NCBI GenBank assembly: GCA_022578965.1
Contig: MU400512.1
Location: forward strand, 248,001-312,000
DNA from: Xylaria sp. FL1777
Lineage: Eukaryota > Ascomycota > Sordariomycetes > Xylariales > Xylariaceae
Length of the DNA stretch: 64,000 nt
Reading direction: 5' to 3'
The notes beneath the pieces were generated by a model. That model was not told the origin of the DNA and searched no databases. It saw only the letters and a program-made list of their open reading frames with translations. Position 1 is the first letter of the stretch. Each line of letters starts with the position of its first letter. This document shows, one piece after another, positions 47,878 through 59,005 of this stretch. The translations under genes were made by a program, and so were the position numbers.

Positions 47878-50800
47878 ATGCAGGCCTCCTCGGGAATGTT
47901 GACAAAGGTGCGCAATACCTCTTGCCAATTGGTCTATTTCACGATGATCGCATGTCTCCAGAGCCCTGGCTGATCCTCTGTATTCATAGTTCGAGTCCAA
48001 GTCCTCGAGGGCGAAGGGCATCGCTTTTCACCCGAAAAGGTACTGATGAAGAATCAAATCCCCTTTGGCATTTCGATGTTGCAGCAGATCCAAGCTAATC
48101 GTCGAGCACTAGGCCATGGATTCTCGTCTCTCTCCACTCGTCGACCATCCAGCTATGGGACTATCGTATGGGTACCTTAATAGATCGATTCGAGGAACAC
48201 GACGGCCCCGTTAGAGGTATCGATTTTCACAAGACTCAACCCCTCTTCGTCTCGGGCGGTGATGATTACAAGATCAAGGTTTGGTCATACCAGACGAGGC
48301 GGTGTCTTTTCACCTTGAACGGCCATCTCGACTATGTCCGCACTGTCTTCTTCCACCACGAGCTACCGTGGATCATCTCTTCGTCCGACGACCAAACCAT
48401 CAGAATATGGAACTGGCAGAATCGCTCGCTCAGTAAGACTCACCCATTGGCAAGGCGCGGGATTGATTGTGCTGACGTGGGTTTTAGTTTGCACTATGAC
48501 CGGTCACAATCACTATGTCATGTGTGCGCAGTTCCATCCCAAGGACGACCTGGTCGTCTCCGCCTCCCTCGACCAGTCCGTCCGCGTCTGGGATATTTCC
48601 GGCCTGAGGAAGAAGCATTCCGCCCCTACCTCAATGTCCTTTGAAGACCAGGTTGCTCGATCGAACGCACAACAAACCGATATGTTCGGTAATACCGACG
48701 CGATGGTTAAATTCGTCCTCGAAGGACACGACCGAGGCGTCAACTGGGTTGCCTTCCACCCTACAGCCCCACATATAGTCTCTGCTGGGGACGACCGTCT
48801 CGTGAAGTTATGGCGTTTTAGCGAAACAAAAGCTTGGGAAGTCGATACCTGCCGTGGCCATTTCCAGAATGCTTCCGGGTGCTTATTTCACCCACACCAA
48901 GACTTGATCTTGTCTTGTGGCGAAGACAAGACTATTCGTGTGTGGGATTCTCAAAAGCGCACTGCCGTTCAATCTTTTAAACGAGAAAACGATCGGTTTT
49001 GGGTCATCGCGGCTCATCCCGAAATCAATCTCTTTGCTGCTGGCCATGACAATGGTGTTATGGTTTTCAAGCTGGAAAGAGAGCGTCCCGCGTCTACGGT
49101 CCACCAAAGCTCGCTCTTCTTCATCACCAAAGAGAAACATGTCCGCTCCTATGACTTTCAAAAGAATGCTGAGAGCCCAACACTAGTTTCTTTAAAGCGT
49201 CTAGGCAGCGCATGGGTTCCTCCTCGGACTCTATCCTACAATCCCGCTGAGCGCTCGGTCCTCGTTACGTCTCCCGCGGACGGTGGCTCATACGAGCTCA
49301 TTAACCTTCCTCGAGATGGTTCTGGCGCCTTGGACGCGACGGATTCGAAGCGTGGACAGGGAAATTCAGCGATTTTTGTCGCCCGAAACCGATTTGCTGT
49401 TCTAAATACATCAACCCAGACAGTCGATATCAAGGATCTATCTAATAATACTGCGCGGTCTTTCAAGCCTCCAGTCGGGACGACTGATATTTACTTTGGT
49501 GGCACAGGAAATCTTCTTATTATCACACCTACTGCTGTCCATTTATACGATATCCAACAAAAGAAGAGCATTGCTGAGATAGCTGTTAATGGCGTCAAAT
49601 ATGTTGTCTGGTCTAATGATGGGCTTCATGCAGCTCTTCTTAGCAAGCACAACGTCACGATTGTAACGAAGACCCTGGAGCAGGTTAGCACGCTGCACGA
49701 AACCATTCGCATCAAGAGCGCCACCTGGGATGATGCAGGTGTTCTTCTATACTCTACGCTAAACCATATCAAATATACCCTGATGAATGGCGATAACGGT
49801 ATTGTCAGGACACTTGATCAGACTGTGTACCTCGTCAAGGTCAAAGGCAGGAACGTATACTGCCTCGACCGATCCGCCAAACCCAAGCTTCTTCACATCG
49901 ATCCCACTGAATACCGGTTCAAGTTATCTTTAGTTAAGAGAAATTACGAAGAGATGTTGCACATCATTCGCACATCGAGTCTAGTCGGCCAATCCATCAT
50001 TTCTTACCTGCAGAAGAAGGGTTACCCCGAGATTGCCTTACAATTCGTTCAAGACCCGTCAACGCGATTCGAACTTGCTATAGAATGTGGAAATCTGGAT
50101 GTTGCAGTTGAAATGGCCAAGGAACTAGATCGACCCAAGCTCTGGACCAGGCTGGGGACTGAGGCTTTAGCACATGGCAACCACCAGGTCGTCGAGATGG
50201 CATACCAGAAACTGAAGCAGTTTGACAAGCTCTCATTCTTGTATCTTTCGACAGGTGACCACTCTAAACTAGCCAGAATGGCCAAGATCGCTGAACACCG
50301 GGGCGATTTTACCGCCAGATTCCAGAATGCCCTTTACTTAAGTGAGGTTGAGGACAGGATCCAAATGTTCAAAGAGGTTGATTTATGTAAGTACAGACTT
50401 GATTGCCTGAGATATAGCGCTAACGAGTTCCCAGACCCTCTAGCATATATGACTGCCAAAGCACATGGTCTTGAAGATGAATGCCAGTCCATTTTAGAAG
50501 CGACAGGAGTTACAGAAGACCAGCTTACTCTGCCGAAGCTTGGAGAATTGCTACCAACGCCAAAGCCGATAGTGCCCACATTCAAGGCGAACTGGCCTAC
50601 AAAAGCCGCATCACAATCCTTCTTTGAGAAAGCCCTAGCTGGCCAATTAGAAGGCATGAGCCTCGAGGAGGAACCGACGGCTACGAATGGACTTGAGGAT
50701 GGCGACTTGGCTGAGGAAGATACTGCTGCTAATAGGAATGGTGCGATGGAGGCGGACGATGATGAGGACGCAGCTGGTTGGGACATGGGAGATGACATTG

Positions 50801-51863
50801 TCCCAGAAGCGGAGAGTGACTTCGTCAATGTCGAAAGCACAGACGCCAGCGGTGCTGGTAGCAGCGAGGCCGATTTATGGGCTCGAAACTCCCCAATAGC
50901 AGCGGATCATGTGGCAGCTGGATCGTTTGAGTCTGCCATGAATCTACTTAACCGACAAGTGGGTGCGGTCAACTTTGCGCCACTTAAACCACGATTCATG
51001 GAGATCTACACGGCAACAAAAACATACGTACCAGCCTCTGCTGGCCTTCCACCGTTGGTCAACTATGTGCGTCGGACATTGGATGAAACGGATCCTAGGA
51101 AGGTTCTGCCCATCATTCCTCGAGACCTCGAGAATCTTGCATCCAATGATCTACAACAAGGTTACGACTCCATGCGTTCGAATAGGCTTGATGATGGTGC
51201 GAAGATTTTTCGGGGCATTCTGCATGCAATTCTTGCCAACGCTGTATCAAGCGAGGGCGAGGTTGCTGAGGCTAAAAAGTTAATTGCCTCGGCTAGTGAG
51301 TACACAGTTGCTATGTCGATTGAGCTGGCCCGAAGAGCACTTGGTTCACCCGATGTTGTGAATAGCAATCCCGATTTGCTCAAGCGTAGCCTAGAGCTGT
51401 CAGCATACTTCACCATCCCTAAGATTGAGGTTCCCCACCGCCAATTGGCACTTCTGAATGCTATGAACTTGGCATTTCGAAGCAAGAACTTGAGCTCAGC
51501 CTTGAGCTTCGCCAACCGCATACTTGCGAATGGTGGTGCTTCTAGGATTTTAGAAAGCGTAAGTCCTAGTTATCTTTCCACTTTGTTTCTTATTCCGTCA
51601 TCTAACGTGGTTGCCCACAGGCCAAGAAAATGAAAGCCCAATGCGAACGTAACCCGCATGATACAGTAGAGATAGAGTATGACCAATTCGCCGAGTTCGA
51701 CATCTGCGCCGCTAGTCACACTCCCATCTACAGTGGCACGGCCTACGAAGAGTGCGCCTTTGACGGCTCCAAGTACCACTCCAAGTATAAGGGTACTGTC
51801 TGCGTCGTGTGCCAGGTATGCGAGGTGGGTAAACACGGCAGTGGCTTAAGGCTATTTGCATAG
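47878..51863 (+). CDS. Coatomer subunit alpha (alpha-COP)
   Basis: Largest subunit of the COPI coat (Golgi-to-ER and intra-Golgi vesicles). It recognises KKxx cargo with its WD40 propeller. Six exons: 47878-47907, 47990-48039, 48113-48432, 48488-50386, 50435-51558 and 51621-51863, giving 1221 aa. The first exons carry [18 protein letters not shown] and the first WD40 blades ([25 protein letters not shown]). The N-terminal WD40 propeller ends near residue 310 ([12 protein letters not shown]). A second propeller and helical solenoid follow (for example [15 protein letters not shown]), then an acidic linker at about 843-905. The Cys-rich COPI C-terminal domain is last ([13 protein letters not shown]). 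The 48-bp intron 50387-50434 has no stop and is in frame, so an unspliced frame looks continuous. Splicing restores [15 protein letters not shown]. Confidence 0.96.
50387..50434 (+). other. 48-bp in-frame stopless intron of alpha-COP
   Basis: Donor GTAAGT, branch GCTAAC, acceptor CCCAG. Length divisible by three and free of stops; retention would insert 16 residues into the helical region. Confidence 0.85.
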
Positions 51864-53007
51864 ATGGAATCTCTTCCTTTGGCCAAAAAAAGGAACCCAG
51901 AGGTAGAGAAATGTCTTGATGAGAACGACGTAACCACTACCTATGAGGTTGGTCGGTTAGTAAAATATCTAGAATCTTGAGAAAGGGGTGAGGGGGAAAA
52001 GGACCTAGCAAATCTAGAGTCTGGAAATATGTCTTGACGTGAAACGTAAAATCACAATGTGTGTGGAAGTGCTACAAAATACCGTCCTATTTGGTGCTGT
52101 TTACTACTGCTCTAGGGAGAGATGAGTACGGACTTAGTTAGTCGCCCTAGTCTATGCTGCTGTTGTGTTGTAGGGAAAGGAGCTCCTTCAATGGATAGCC
52201 ATAATTTGTTTTTGAGATCTTATTCCTAACCGTTGACCAAGGGCTGAGAAGAAGCGCAATTCATGAGTTAGTTGTACGTCTTATATTTGTTTACATATGA
52301 TCTTGCCCGGACTTACCCCTTGATTACCTTCTACTTACACGAGAATAGTACTGGGGCGGCCGATATGTGACGGGCAGTAATCAGCTTGGGAAATCAAGTT
52401 ATCTAACCTAGTTTATGTATGGCAACCATCTTTCATTTCATCCTACATGCATGTGATACGGTACACTGGTTAATCGCATTGCCGCCCATCAAGGCATTCA
52501 CTATGAGATAGGGGAGAACAGCAGGAAACAAATCAGAGGCCATAAAATAGTAGTGATCCCCTGGATCAGATTTTGCATCAGTCTTCCACAATGGTTAAGT
52601 TGGCTAGATTCGTGAATTTTACTCTATCCTCTAAAGAATAATCGTCGTTGCTGAGATTTAGATGCTGTACTCATACAGATGAAGGGATATATGTATGTAT
52701 CAGCAAGCATCAATTGACCCGATCGATGCATGTAATGCGATGGACTCTATTCGCATCTGTGAGCTACTTTCCTGAGTTCCCACTCATATCCCCACCACCT
52801 CCCGCTCTTGCCATCCTTTCCGTCTCTTCCTCATTCGGCTAATAACAACTGATTATTGCTTCCCTTGGATCTCTTAGGCTTGTGTACCTATTTTGGACTG
52901 CGGCAGGACGCTGCCCCGTAGTAAAGACACCGTTTCCTTCGAGCTTGAGAGAATAGACTATCCGCTCGTTGTAGGAAGGTGTAGTAGAGATAATCTGGGG
53001 ATGAGAC
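51864..53007. other. Intergenic, convergent genes
   Basis: 3' flanks of alpha-COP and Rpn12. Nothing recognised. Confidence 0.6.
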
Positions 53008-53965
53008 TTAGACGATGGTCTCGAGCTCCCTTGCGTATCCGAGTGTGTTCTCGATGACCATCCGGCTAATGTCTTTCTCGTCACCTCCATCCTCAGCACC
53101 CTCGGCGGTTGGGAAGAAGATCTGGCCGTCACGGATGATCCAACCCCGGTGGCGCGCGAATTCGACGACTGCGCCTTCAGAGTCGAGGAAGAGGAGAGAT
53201 TTAGTACTGCTAATTGGTAGAGAGGGGTATGCGCGTTCGCTGCTGGAGGCGATCTCGGAGCGTATCTGGGAGGTAAGAATCTACGGATGGATTGAGTTTC
53301 GTTAGTGACGCCGTGTCTTAGCAAGAGAGCGGAGGGGATCATAACGTAGAGTACATGCGGCGAGAATAGAGAGATCACCGGTGAAGGTAGAATAGGGATT
53401 ATAGGAAAATACTCACTTCGGAAAAGACACCATACTCCTCGCTCGGTACTTCCCGGCTCTTCATAGCCTTCCACACACGATCATAGCTACCCTCCATCAA
53501 CCACCGCTCGAGCTTGATCGGGTACCCGAGGTAGCGATCACGCTCAATCTCCTCGCTCCCGCGAGCCCGTGTGCTCAGGGCCTCGAGCTCCGAGTGAAAC
53601 TCGGCGTACCGTCCTTGTGTGAGCAGGAGTAGCAGATACAGACCAGTCACCTTATTCCGGTTCTCCTCCCCACTGCTACTACCACCGTCGGCATCATCGG
53701 CGAGCTCGTAGAAGGGCTGCAGCTGCGACACGTACCGCGTGAAGGCCTCGGCATTCTTGGCCCGGATGCTGAAGAGAGCGCCGGCTTCGTAGAGTTCTCT
53801 CGCGAGAACAAGATGTGAGGGAGGCGTAGAGGGGGATGGCGTCACGGTTTTCAGTTGGAGAAGGGCGATCTTGCCTTTGGAGAGGAGTTTCGATGCCTCA
53901 TTGTATGGGGCATTCGGATGGGACTTGAGCTGTGAGATTATCTGCTGGAGAGCGCGCTCGGCCAT
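53008..53965 (-). CDS. rpn12: 26S proteasome regulatory subunit Rpn12
   Basis: Lid subunit of the 19S regulatory particle; its C-terminal PCI domain helps finish lid assembly and joins lid to base. Exons 53965-53417 and 53280-53008 give 273 aa, close to yeast Rpn12 (274). The 136-bp intron has a GTGAGT donor, a CTAAC branch and a TAG acceptor, phase 0. The N-terminal helical repeats run from MAERALQQIISQLK to YEAGALFSIR. YLGYPIKLERWLMEGSYDRVW lies in the middle. The PCI winged-helix part includes LTSQIRSEIASSSERAYPSL and SLLFLDSEGAVVEFARHRGW, both characteristic of this subunit. The C-terminus ends LGYARELETIV. An extra acidic insertion (AEDGGDEKD) lies shortly before the end. Confidence 0.95.
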
Positions 53966-54714
53966 ACTGATGGCGGATGGTAGCGGCAGTGGGATTGGAG
54001 GCTATTCGGGCCGTGATGACGATATCGATGCCGATATTGATAGAGGCGGGACGGGGGTAGATAAGAGGGTAGAGGTGGTATTCGTGAGTTCTCCTTGTGC
54101 TCCCGTAGGTGTCTATCTTTCGGGATATGGATTCATATGCTAGTGGCGAGGTAATTGCGGTGGTGATGGTCGTTGGTCAGGTACTGTCGAACTCGTCACA
54201 AGTATACCCAGGTAGATATTGGTCTATAAGCACAGCAAGCAGGCTGAAAGGCTGACGAAGGTCAACAGCTGGAGCTTGGCCCGATTGCCAGTCCCGGCAC
54301 CCGGCCTTCCGCTGCCTGTGGTCTGAGCTCCTACATGCTAGATGTGGCGGAATAAGCCTTAGCAACTAGCACCGCCACAGCTTCTATCTATATCTATATA
54401 ACAGGGAGCGGGTTTATGCCCATAGTCCATAATCGAAGATAGGTTTAATAACGTCATCTATTTTTATACGATATTTAGATACAAGCAATAAATAGTCCCT
54501 TGCTGCTGAAGGGCTCAAAGAAATGTCATGAAATGTTAGGCCAAACTGTTACAATTAGAAGACTGACTAAGGCCAGCCAACCAAGACAGGGAAGCGGTAG
54601 TCCGTTCATAGTTATGACAATGCGGCAAACTTTAAGAGCCATAGGATTCATAAATCTTTCTCTCCTGACATAGGGAAAAAAACAAAACAAAAAACAAGGT
54701 GAGCAAGAAATATT
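53966..54714. other. Intergenic region between rpn12 and Nudix gene 1
   Basis: Promoter side of rpn12 and 3' side of the next gene (both minus strand). A purine-rich GATATCGATGCC stretch near 54020 is the only local feature seen. No gene. Confidence 0.55.
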
Positions 54715-55350
54715 TCAGTCCTCTTTTTCCTCTCTTCTCAGTCTGAATGCCTCTCGTATCAAGCTCCACAAGTTATCACTCGTAAGGTCTATTTTCTGCT
54801 TCCCTCCATCAGCTCTCTCAACGATTCGCTCTCTCACCTCCTCTTCCGTGGCCCAGACAAAATCTTGATGTTCAACTGGGTTCAGCCGGATTTTCATTCC
54901 CCCGCTCTCATCTTCTGCGGCACCCACTTCGAACACATATCTGCAAAACACCTTCGTCTTAGTGCTGTTGCTGAACACGAACCCCTCTTCCCCAGGAGCA
55001 TTAATCACTCGCTTCAATTCACTCGCCAGCAGCCCCGTCTCCTCCCACAGCTCCCTGACCACGGCTTGCAGAACCGCGGCGTCTTTTTCAGGGTTGTTTG
55101 AGACGACGCCACTGGGAATCTCCCACTTTTCTGGGAGTGAATCGGACTTGTCGCGCTGGATGAGGAGGACTCGGTCCGTCGGACCCAAGTGAGAGAAAAT
55201 GAGTGCACCAACGGAGAGACCGTCCCACCGCGCATCACAACGAGTTAAGTAGTCCCTTGCGGGCACGTCGAAAGGTGAGAGAGAAGAAGGGAATCGCAAA
55301 GGAGGGGTAGAGGCGGGCGGCGGACCAGGACGCGGTGGCTCACTTGACAT
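54715..55350 (-). CDS. Nudix hydrolase (copy 1)
   Basis: Mg-dependent hydrolase of nucleoside diphosphate linked compounds (family role); substrate unknown. One exon, 211 aa. The first in-frame ATG is at 55350; the longer frame starts with GTG. Proline-rich N-terminus. The Nudix box sits at about 81-107. REL(W)EETGL at 99-107 keeps the metal-binding REUxEExGU core, but the upstream Glu eight residues before the Arg is Ala91, and the loop after the Gly is four residues longer than standard. LLIQR (62-66) precedes the box and WATEEEVR (166-173) follows. Both are shared with the second Nudix gene at 59006, so the two are paralogues. It is divergent from the HET gene. Confidence 0.88.
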   Translation of the reverse strand: MSSEPPRPGPPPASTPPLRFPSSLSPFDVPARDYLTRCDARWDGLSVGALIFSHLGPTDRVLLIQRDKSDSLPEKWEIPSGVVSNNPEKDAAVLQAVVRELWEETGLLASELKRVINAPGEEGFVFSNSTKTKVFCRYVFEVGAAEDESGGMKIRLNPVEHQDFVWATEEEVRERIVERADGGKQKIDLTSDNLWSLIREAFRLRREEKED

Positions 55351-56125
55351 TGTCCGGCGAGGCGCGATCGGCGACAAGCGACGAGAGATGCGGAAAAGAG
55401 GTTCTGAAACAAGCACCCGAGAGACAGGCCTATCTATGAGATAATTAGAAGAGCTGTTTCATCTGGGTCCTGCCGGATCCAGTGCCTTACTACGCATCGA
55501 TTCTAGAAACGTTGGGTGCCGTAGGAGCTACGCTACCAAGCCTGTGCGATTCATCCAATAAACGAAGATTGAACAATGAGGGGTTTAACGCAAAGGACGC
55601 TTTTCCTTGCAGTGGCTTAAGGAATCTCGCAGGGCACCTGTGGCTTAAATGGTGCACCGGTACCTAGTCACAAATCAATTTTGCAAAGGACAACTTCAGA
55701 GCCGCGGTATTAGGAGCAAAGACAAGGATCAACCTTAGCGAAATGATGTGGCAGCCCTCCCCTAAAAAGCTATCGACGAGCGACCCAACACTAAGTGCAA
55801 AGAAACAGAACTGCGTGAAGCGCTACCTGGACTTCCATGCTACTAAAAGAAGGGTATGGTAGTATCCAACTATCTGACTGCCTTCAGCTCTTTATGCATG
55901 GTCTTGCCTAGGCAGAAAAGTAGCATGGGGGCCGCGCCCGACTTGCATGGTTACAATAGGGCTATCTGACATATTGCCTTTTCCTTGAGCGCGTCCAGTC
56001 CCCGAATGAGTGCTATGTGGACGAACCTGATATACTTACTGTCAGCTCGTGCGAGCGCAAGCTGAAAGTCTTCACAATGACTTTCCTTTGCAGTTCTAAG
56101 AGATTTTTTTCCATTTTGTGAAGCC
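55351..56125. promoter_or_regulatory. Divergent promoter region, Nudix 1 / HET gene
   Basis: 775 bp between divergent starts. No clear TATA element was seen. The short distance allows shared regulation, but that is unproven. Confidence 0.4.
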
Positions 56126-58176
56126 ATGGCGCCGTACGAGTATAACACCTTACTCAACGACCATTCTATTCGCATTCTTACGCTCTGTGCTGGTTCCGGC
56201 GATGATCCCCTGTGCGGCAGGCTAGTTGACCTCGAGGTAGAGTATCTCGCTACTGAGTTCTACGAACCCCTATCTTATGTCTGGGGCGACCCTACGCGTA
56301 CTCACAGCTTCGCTTGCGATGGCAAGACCATCGGATTAACACTAAACCTCTACCATGCCCTGAAACAATTACGGCGGGCTGACAGCGACAGGCGAATCTG
56401 GGTCGATCAGATTTGCATTAACCAGGATGATTTCACAGAGAGAGGAAAACAGGTCCAGTTCATGAATGTGATATATAAGTGTGCCAACCATGTGCTAGTG
56501 TGGTTAGGCACAGACGAGGGAGATGTCGCGGAGATGGCATTTGGACGCGTCCAGGAACTAGCTGAGACATTCACCCACACAGCAAAGCACGAACAATTTG
56601 TTGCAGGCCATACAGGCGACAACCTCAAGCTCCGGTCCAACAAGGACTGGGTTGCCATACAACATTTGACCGGCCTCCCATGGGTGAGTGGCGTCTCACA
56701 GCTTGTCTACTTCTGACATATTGACAAAAAATATAGTTTGAGAGAGCCTGGATCGTCCAAGAGATTGGCACCACCTCTCCTGCAACCCTGCTCTGGGGTA
56801 CGCATTCCATCGACTGGAATACGCTGTACAGGGTCTGCGATCGTTTAACAGTCTTCCACCATCTACGGCGGCATTTTAATATCGACACCGCGAAGGTAAA
56901 GTTCGTCTTCCAGCGCTTCGTGGCACCTGACCGTACAACACGCCATGCAAATAGACTCAGCTTCATTTACGAGCTGCATCGTGCCCGACACCTGAGAGCA
57001 ACTGACGCCAGGGACCGCGTGTTCGCGTTTTTAGGGCATTATTCCGTGACCGAAGGCGAGAACGAAGAACTACGCCGCCTCGAGGCAAATTACGATCCTA
57101 AGACATGGCCAGTCAACCGGGTGTATTCTCACGCGGCGGCCTGCGCGCTACGTGGCGGCGGGGCCGAAGACGGGTTGATTGTGTTGGGAAGCGTGCAGCA
57201 TCTGTCCCTTCCATCCACCTACCCAGAATGGGACGAGGCCCGGCAGAGAAAGGATTACATCCCCTCTTGGGTCCCGGACTGGCGCACCTATACGTCCCAT
57301 ATCCTATCTGAGCCAGCATCACCTCACCGCGCGAGCGGCAGCTTCTCCAACCAGGATCTCAAGATCAAAGCTGGGGAGACGATATTGAAAATCAGGGGAG
57401 TTTACATAGACATCATCACCAAGGCTTCAAAACCCCTCGAACCCAAAGCATTCCACCGAAGGGGCGGAGGGAAGGAGCCGCAGGTCGACACCCTGTGGAA
57501 GGAGGTGGGCGACCATGATGGTTCCAGTCGCGCCCTCTTCAGCCTAGACTACCCGTATCCCAGCGACAACGGGATCGGCAGAGCTGCCGTCCTGGCGTAC
57601 ATGCAAACGCTCAGCAACGGCGGCGCGGCGACAGCGCTACGCAGGCGAGATGCTCATAGCCGCCGCAACGACTCCGACGCGAAAGCAGACTGGTACCGCG
57701 GTATCTCAGACGAAGAATGGCTCGGCCAAGCTGCAGCGTATCTCATCCGTGCGGGGGGCAAAGAAGAAGAGGAAGGCCGGGCGGTAGGGAGGATGCAGCC
57801 GGAGCTGAGGGCGATCGGGACCCGCGCCATCGCCGAGGCCGCCGTCTCCGCGAACGGGAACAGCAGCGGGAGGCGGGGCCACGAAAGCCCGGACGAGGAG
57901 TGGTCCCGCTCAGCCAACGGCGCAACCAGCAACCGAGTCTTCGCGCGCACGGAGACGGGCTACTACGTCCTCGGCCCCAAGGTGCTGGCGAAGGGGGACA
58001 TTGTGTGCGTGCTGTGGGGGGGCAGGATGGCATTCTGCCTGCGCCCGCTGGAGATGGACGGCCGAAAGGTGCACCTGCTGGTGGGAGAATGCTATATCCA
58101 CGGGTTTATGAGAGGCGAGGTGGTCGATATGGTGGATAAGGGGACGCTTGAAGTCCAGGACTTTGAGCTTGTCTGA
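56126..58176 (+). CDS. HET-domain (heterokaryon incompatibility) protein
   Basis: Member of the fungal HET family, which triggers cell death after fusion of unlike individuals; HET domains are related to TIR domains. Exons 56126-56683 and 56737-58176 give 665 aa. The 53-bp intron has a GTGAGT donor and a TATAG acceptor, phase 0. HET hallmark motifs are LSYVWGDP at 49-56 and IWVDQICINQ at 91-100. FMNVIYKCANHVLVWLG follows, then LPWFERAWIVQEI across the splice. After the HET core comes a helical region (RLSFIYELHRARHLRATDARDRVFAFLG, a common second motif in such proteins). The C-terminal part has GYYVLGPKVLAKGDIVCVLWGG and LLVGECYIHGFM, typical of large HET proteins. No NACHT, WD40 or other repeat partner domain is present. 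Intact frame, no stop. Confidence 0.94.
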
Positions 58177-58671
58177 GCCCTTGCTAGACTAGGGAAACTC
58201 TCACGGAGAAGCTGAGCTAGATGTAGAATGGGCTTCGTATTTAAAGTAAAGAACTATTATTCATGTTTTGCTAGACATACGACATTGTTCTAATTGAATT
58301 CCAAAGTTTCGGAAAGACTGGAATATTTACTGGGGGAGTTTACCTTAACAGTATCAAGTCGAACGATTTTCATCTGTTTAGCAAAATCCGGTTCTGGCCG
58401 GGCCGACAAAAGCTATCGACGAAATGACAAGAAGTATCAAGTCCCAAATAAGAGCCTTGTAACATTTTCTGATATCTCAAAATGGCGATATTGTTTGTGC
58501 TGCTGGATGTTATATTATTTCCTTCACAATATGGCAAAATTACTTCTTAAGAAATAACTGTAAAGAATTGATTGCGAAATGATTTGGTGAACAAGATGCT
58601 TTTGATCAACCGTAATATCAATGAGTCTGCCAGGATTAAAACCGGGTTTTCTGTTCCTTAGGTTCTACTAT

Positions 58672-58677
58672 CACGTG
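58672..58677. promoter_or_regulatory. CACGTG E-box
   Basis: Palindromic bHLH-type site about 330 bp upstream of Nudix gene 2; could be chance. Confidence 0.3.
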
Positions 58678-58930
58678 AGCGTCGGCTCTAGCTATGAGGA
58701 AGCAGATAGGAGGACCCCGCGTTACCTATCCAGATCCTATGACTAGGTAGTACCTACCGACAATAATCTCAATTATCTAGGCAGCTTTATACGGGCCCTG
58801 GGAGAGTATAGGTACCCTGGTATTTGAGGCAGGATCTAGCCCGGCTCTTCTCCGATACCTCTCAGCTGACAGCTGCACACAACAGATAGCCCCCGGTGCA
58901 ACGTTTGCAGGGCTGAGACTCGTTCTATTG

Positions 58931-58938
58931 TATAAATA
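58931..58938 (+). promoter_or_regulatory. TATA box of Nudix gene 2
   Basis: TATAAATA, 68 bp before the ATG at 59006. Confidence 0.55.
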
Positions 58939-59005
58939 CGACCTATAGACAAGCCGGTGGTCTATTAATTTCTTAATTTGCAATTCATTGGCCGTCTGTT
59001 CTACC

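Larger units (their letters stand above)
58177..59005. other. Intergenic; upstream of Nudix gene 2
   Basis: Contains a CACGTG E-box at 58672-58677 and a TATA box at 58931-58938. Other open frames are short. Confidence 0.5.
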
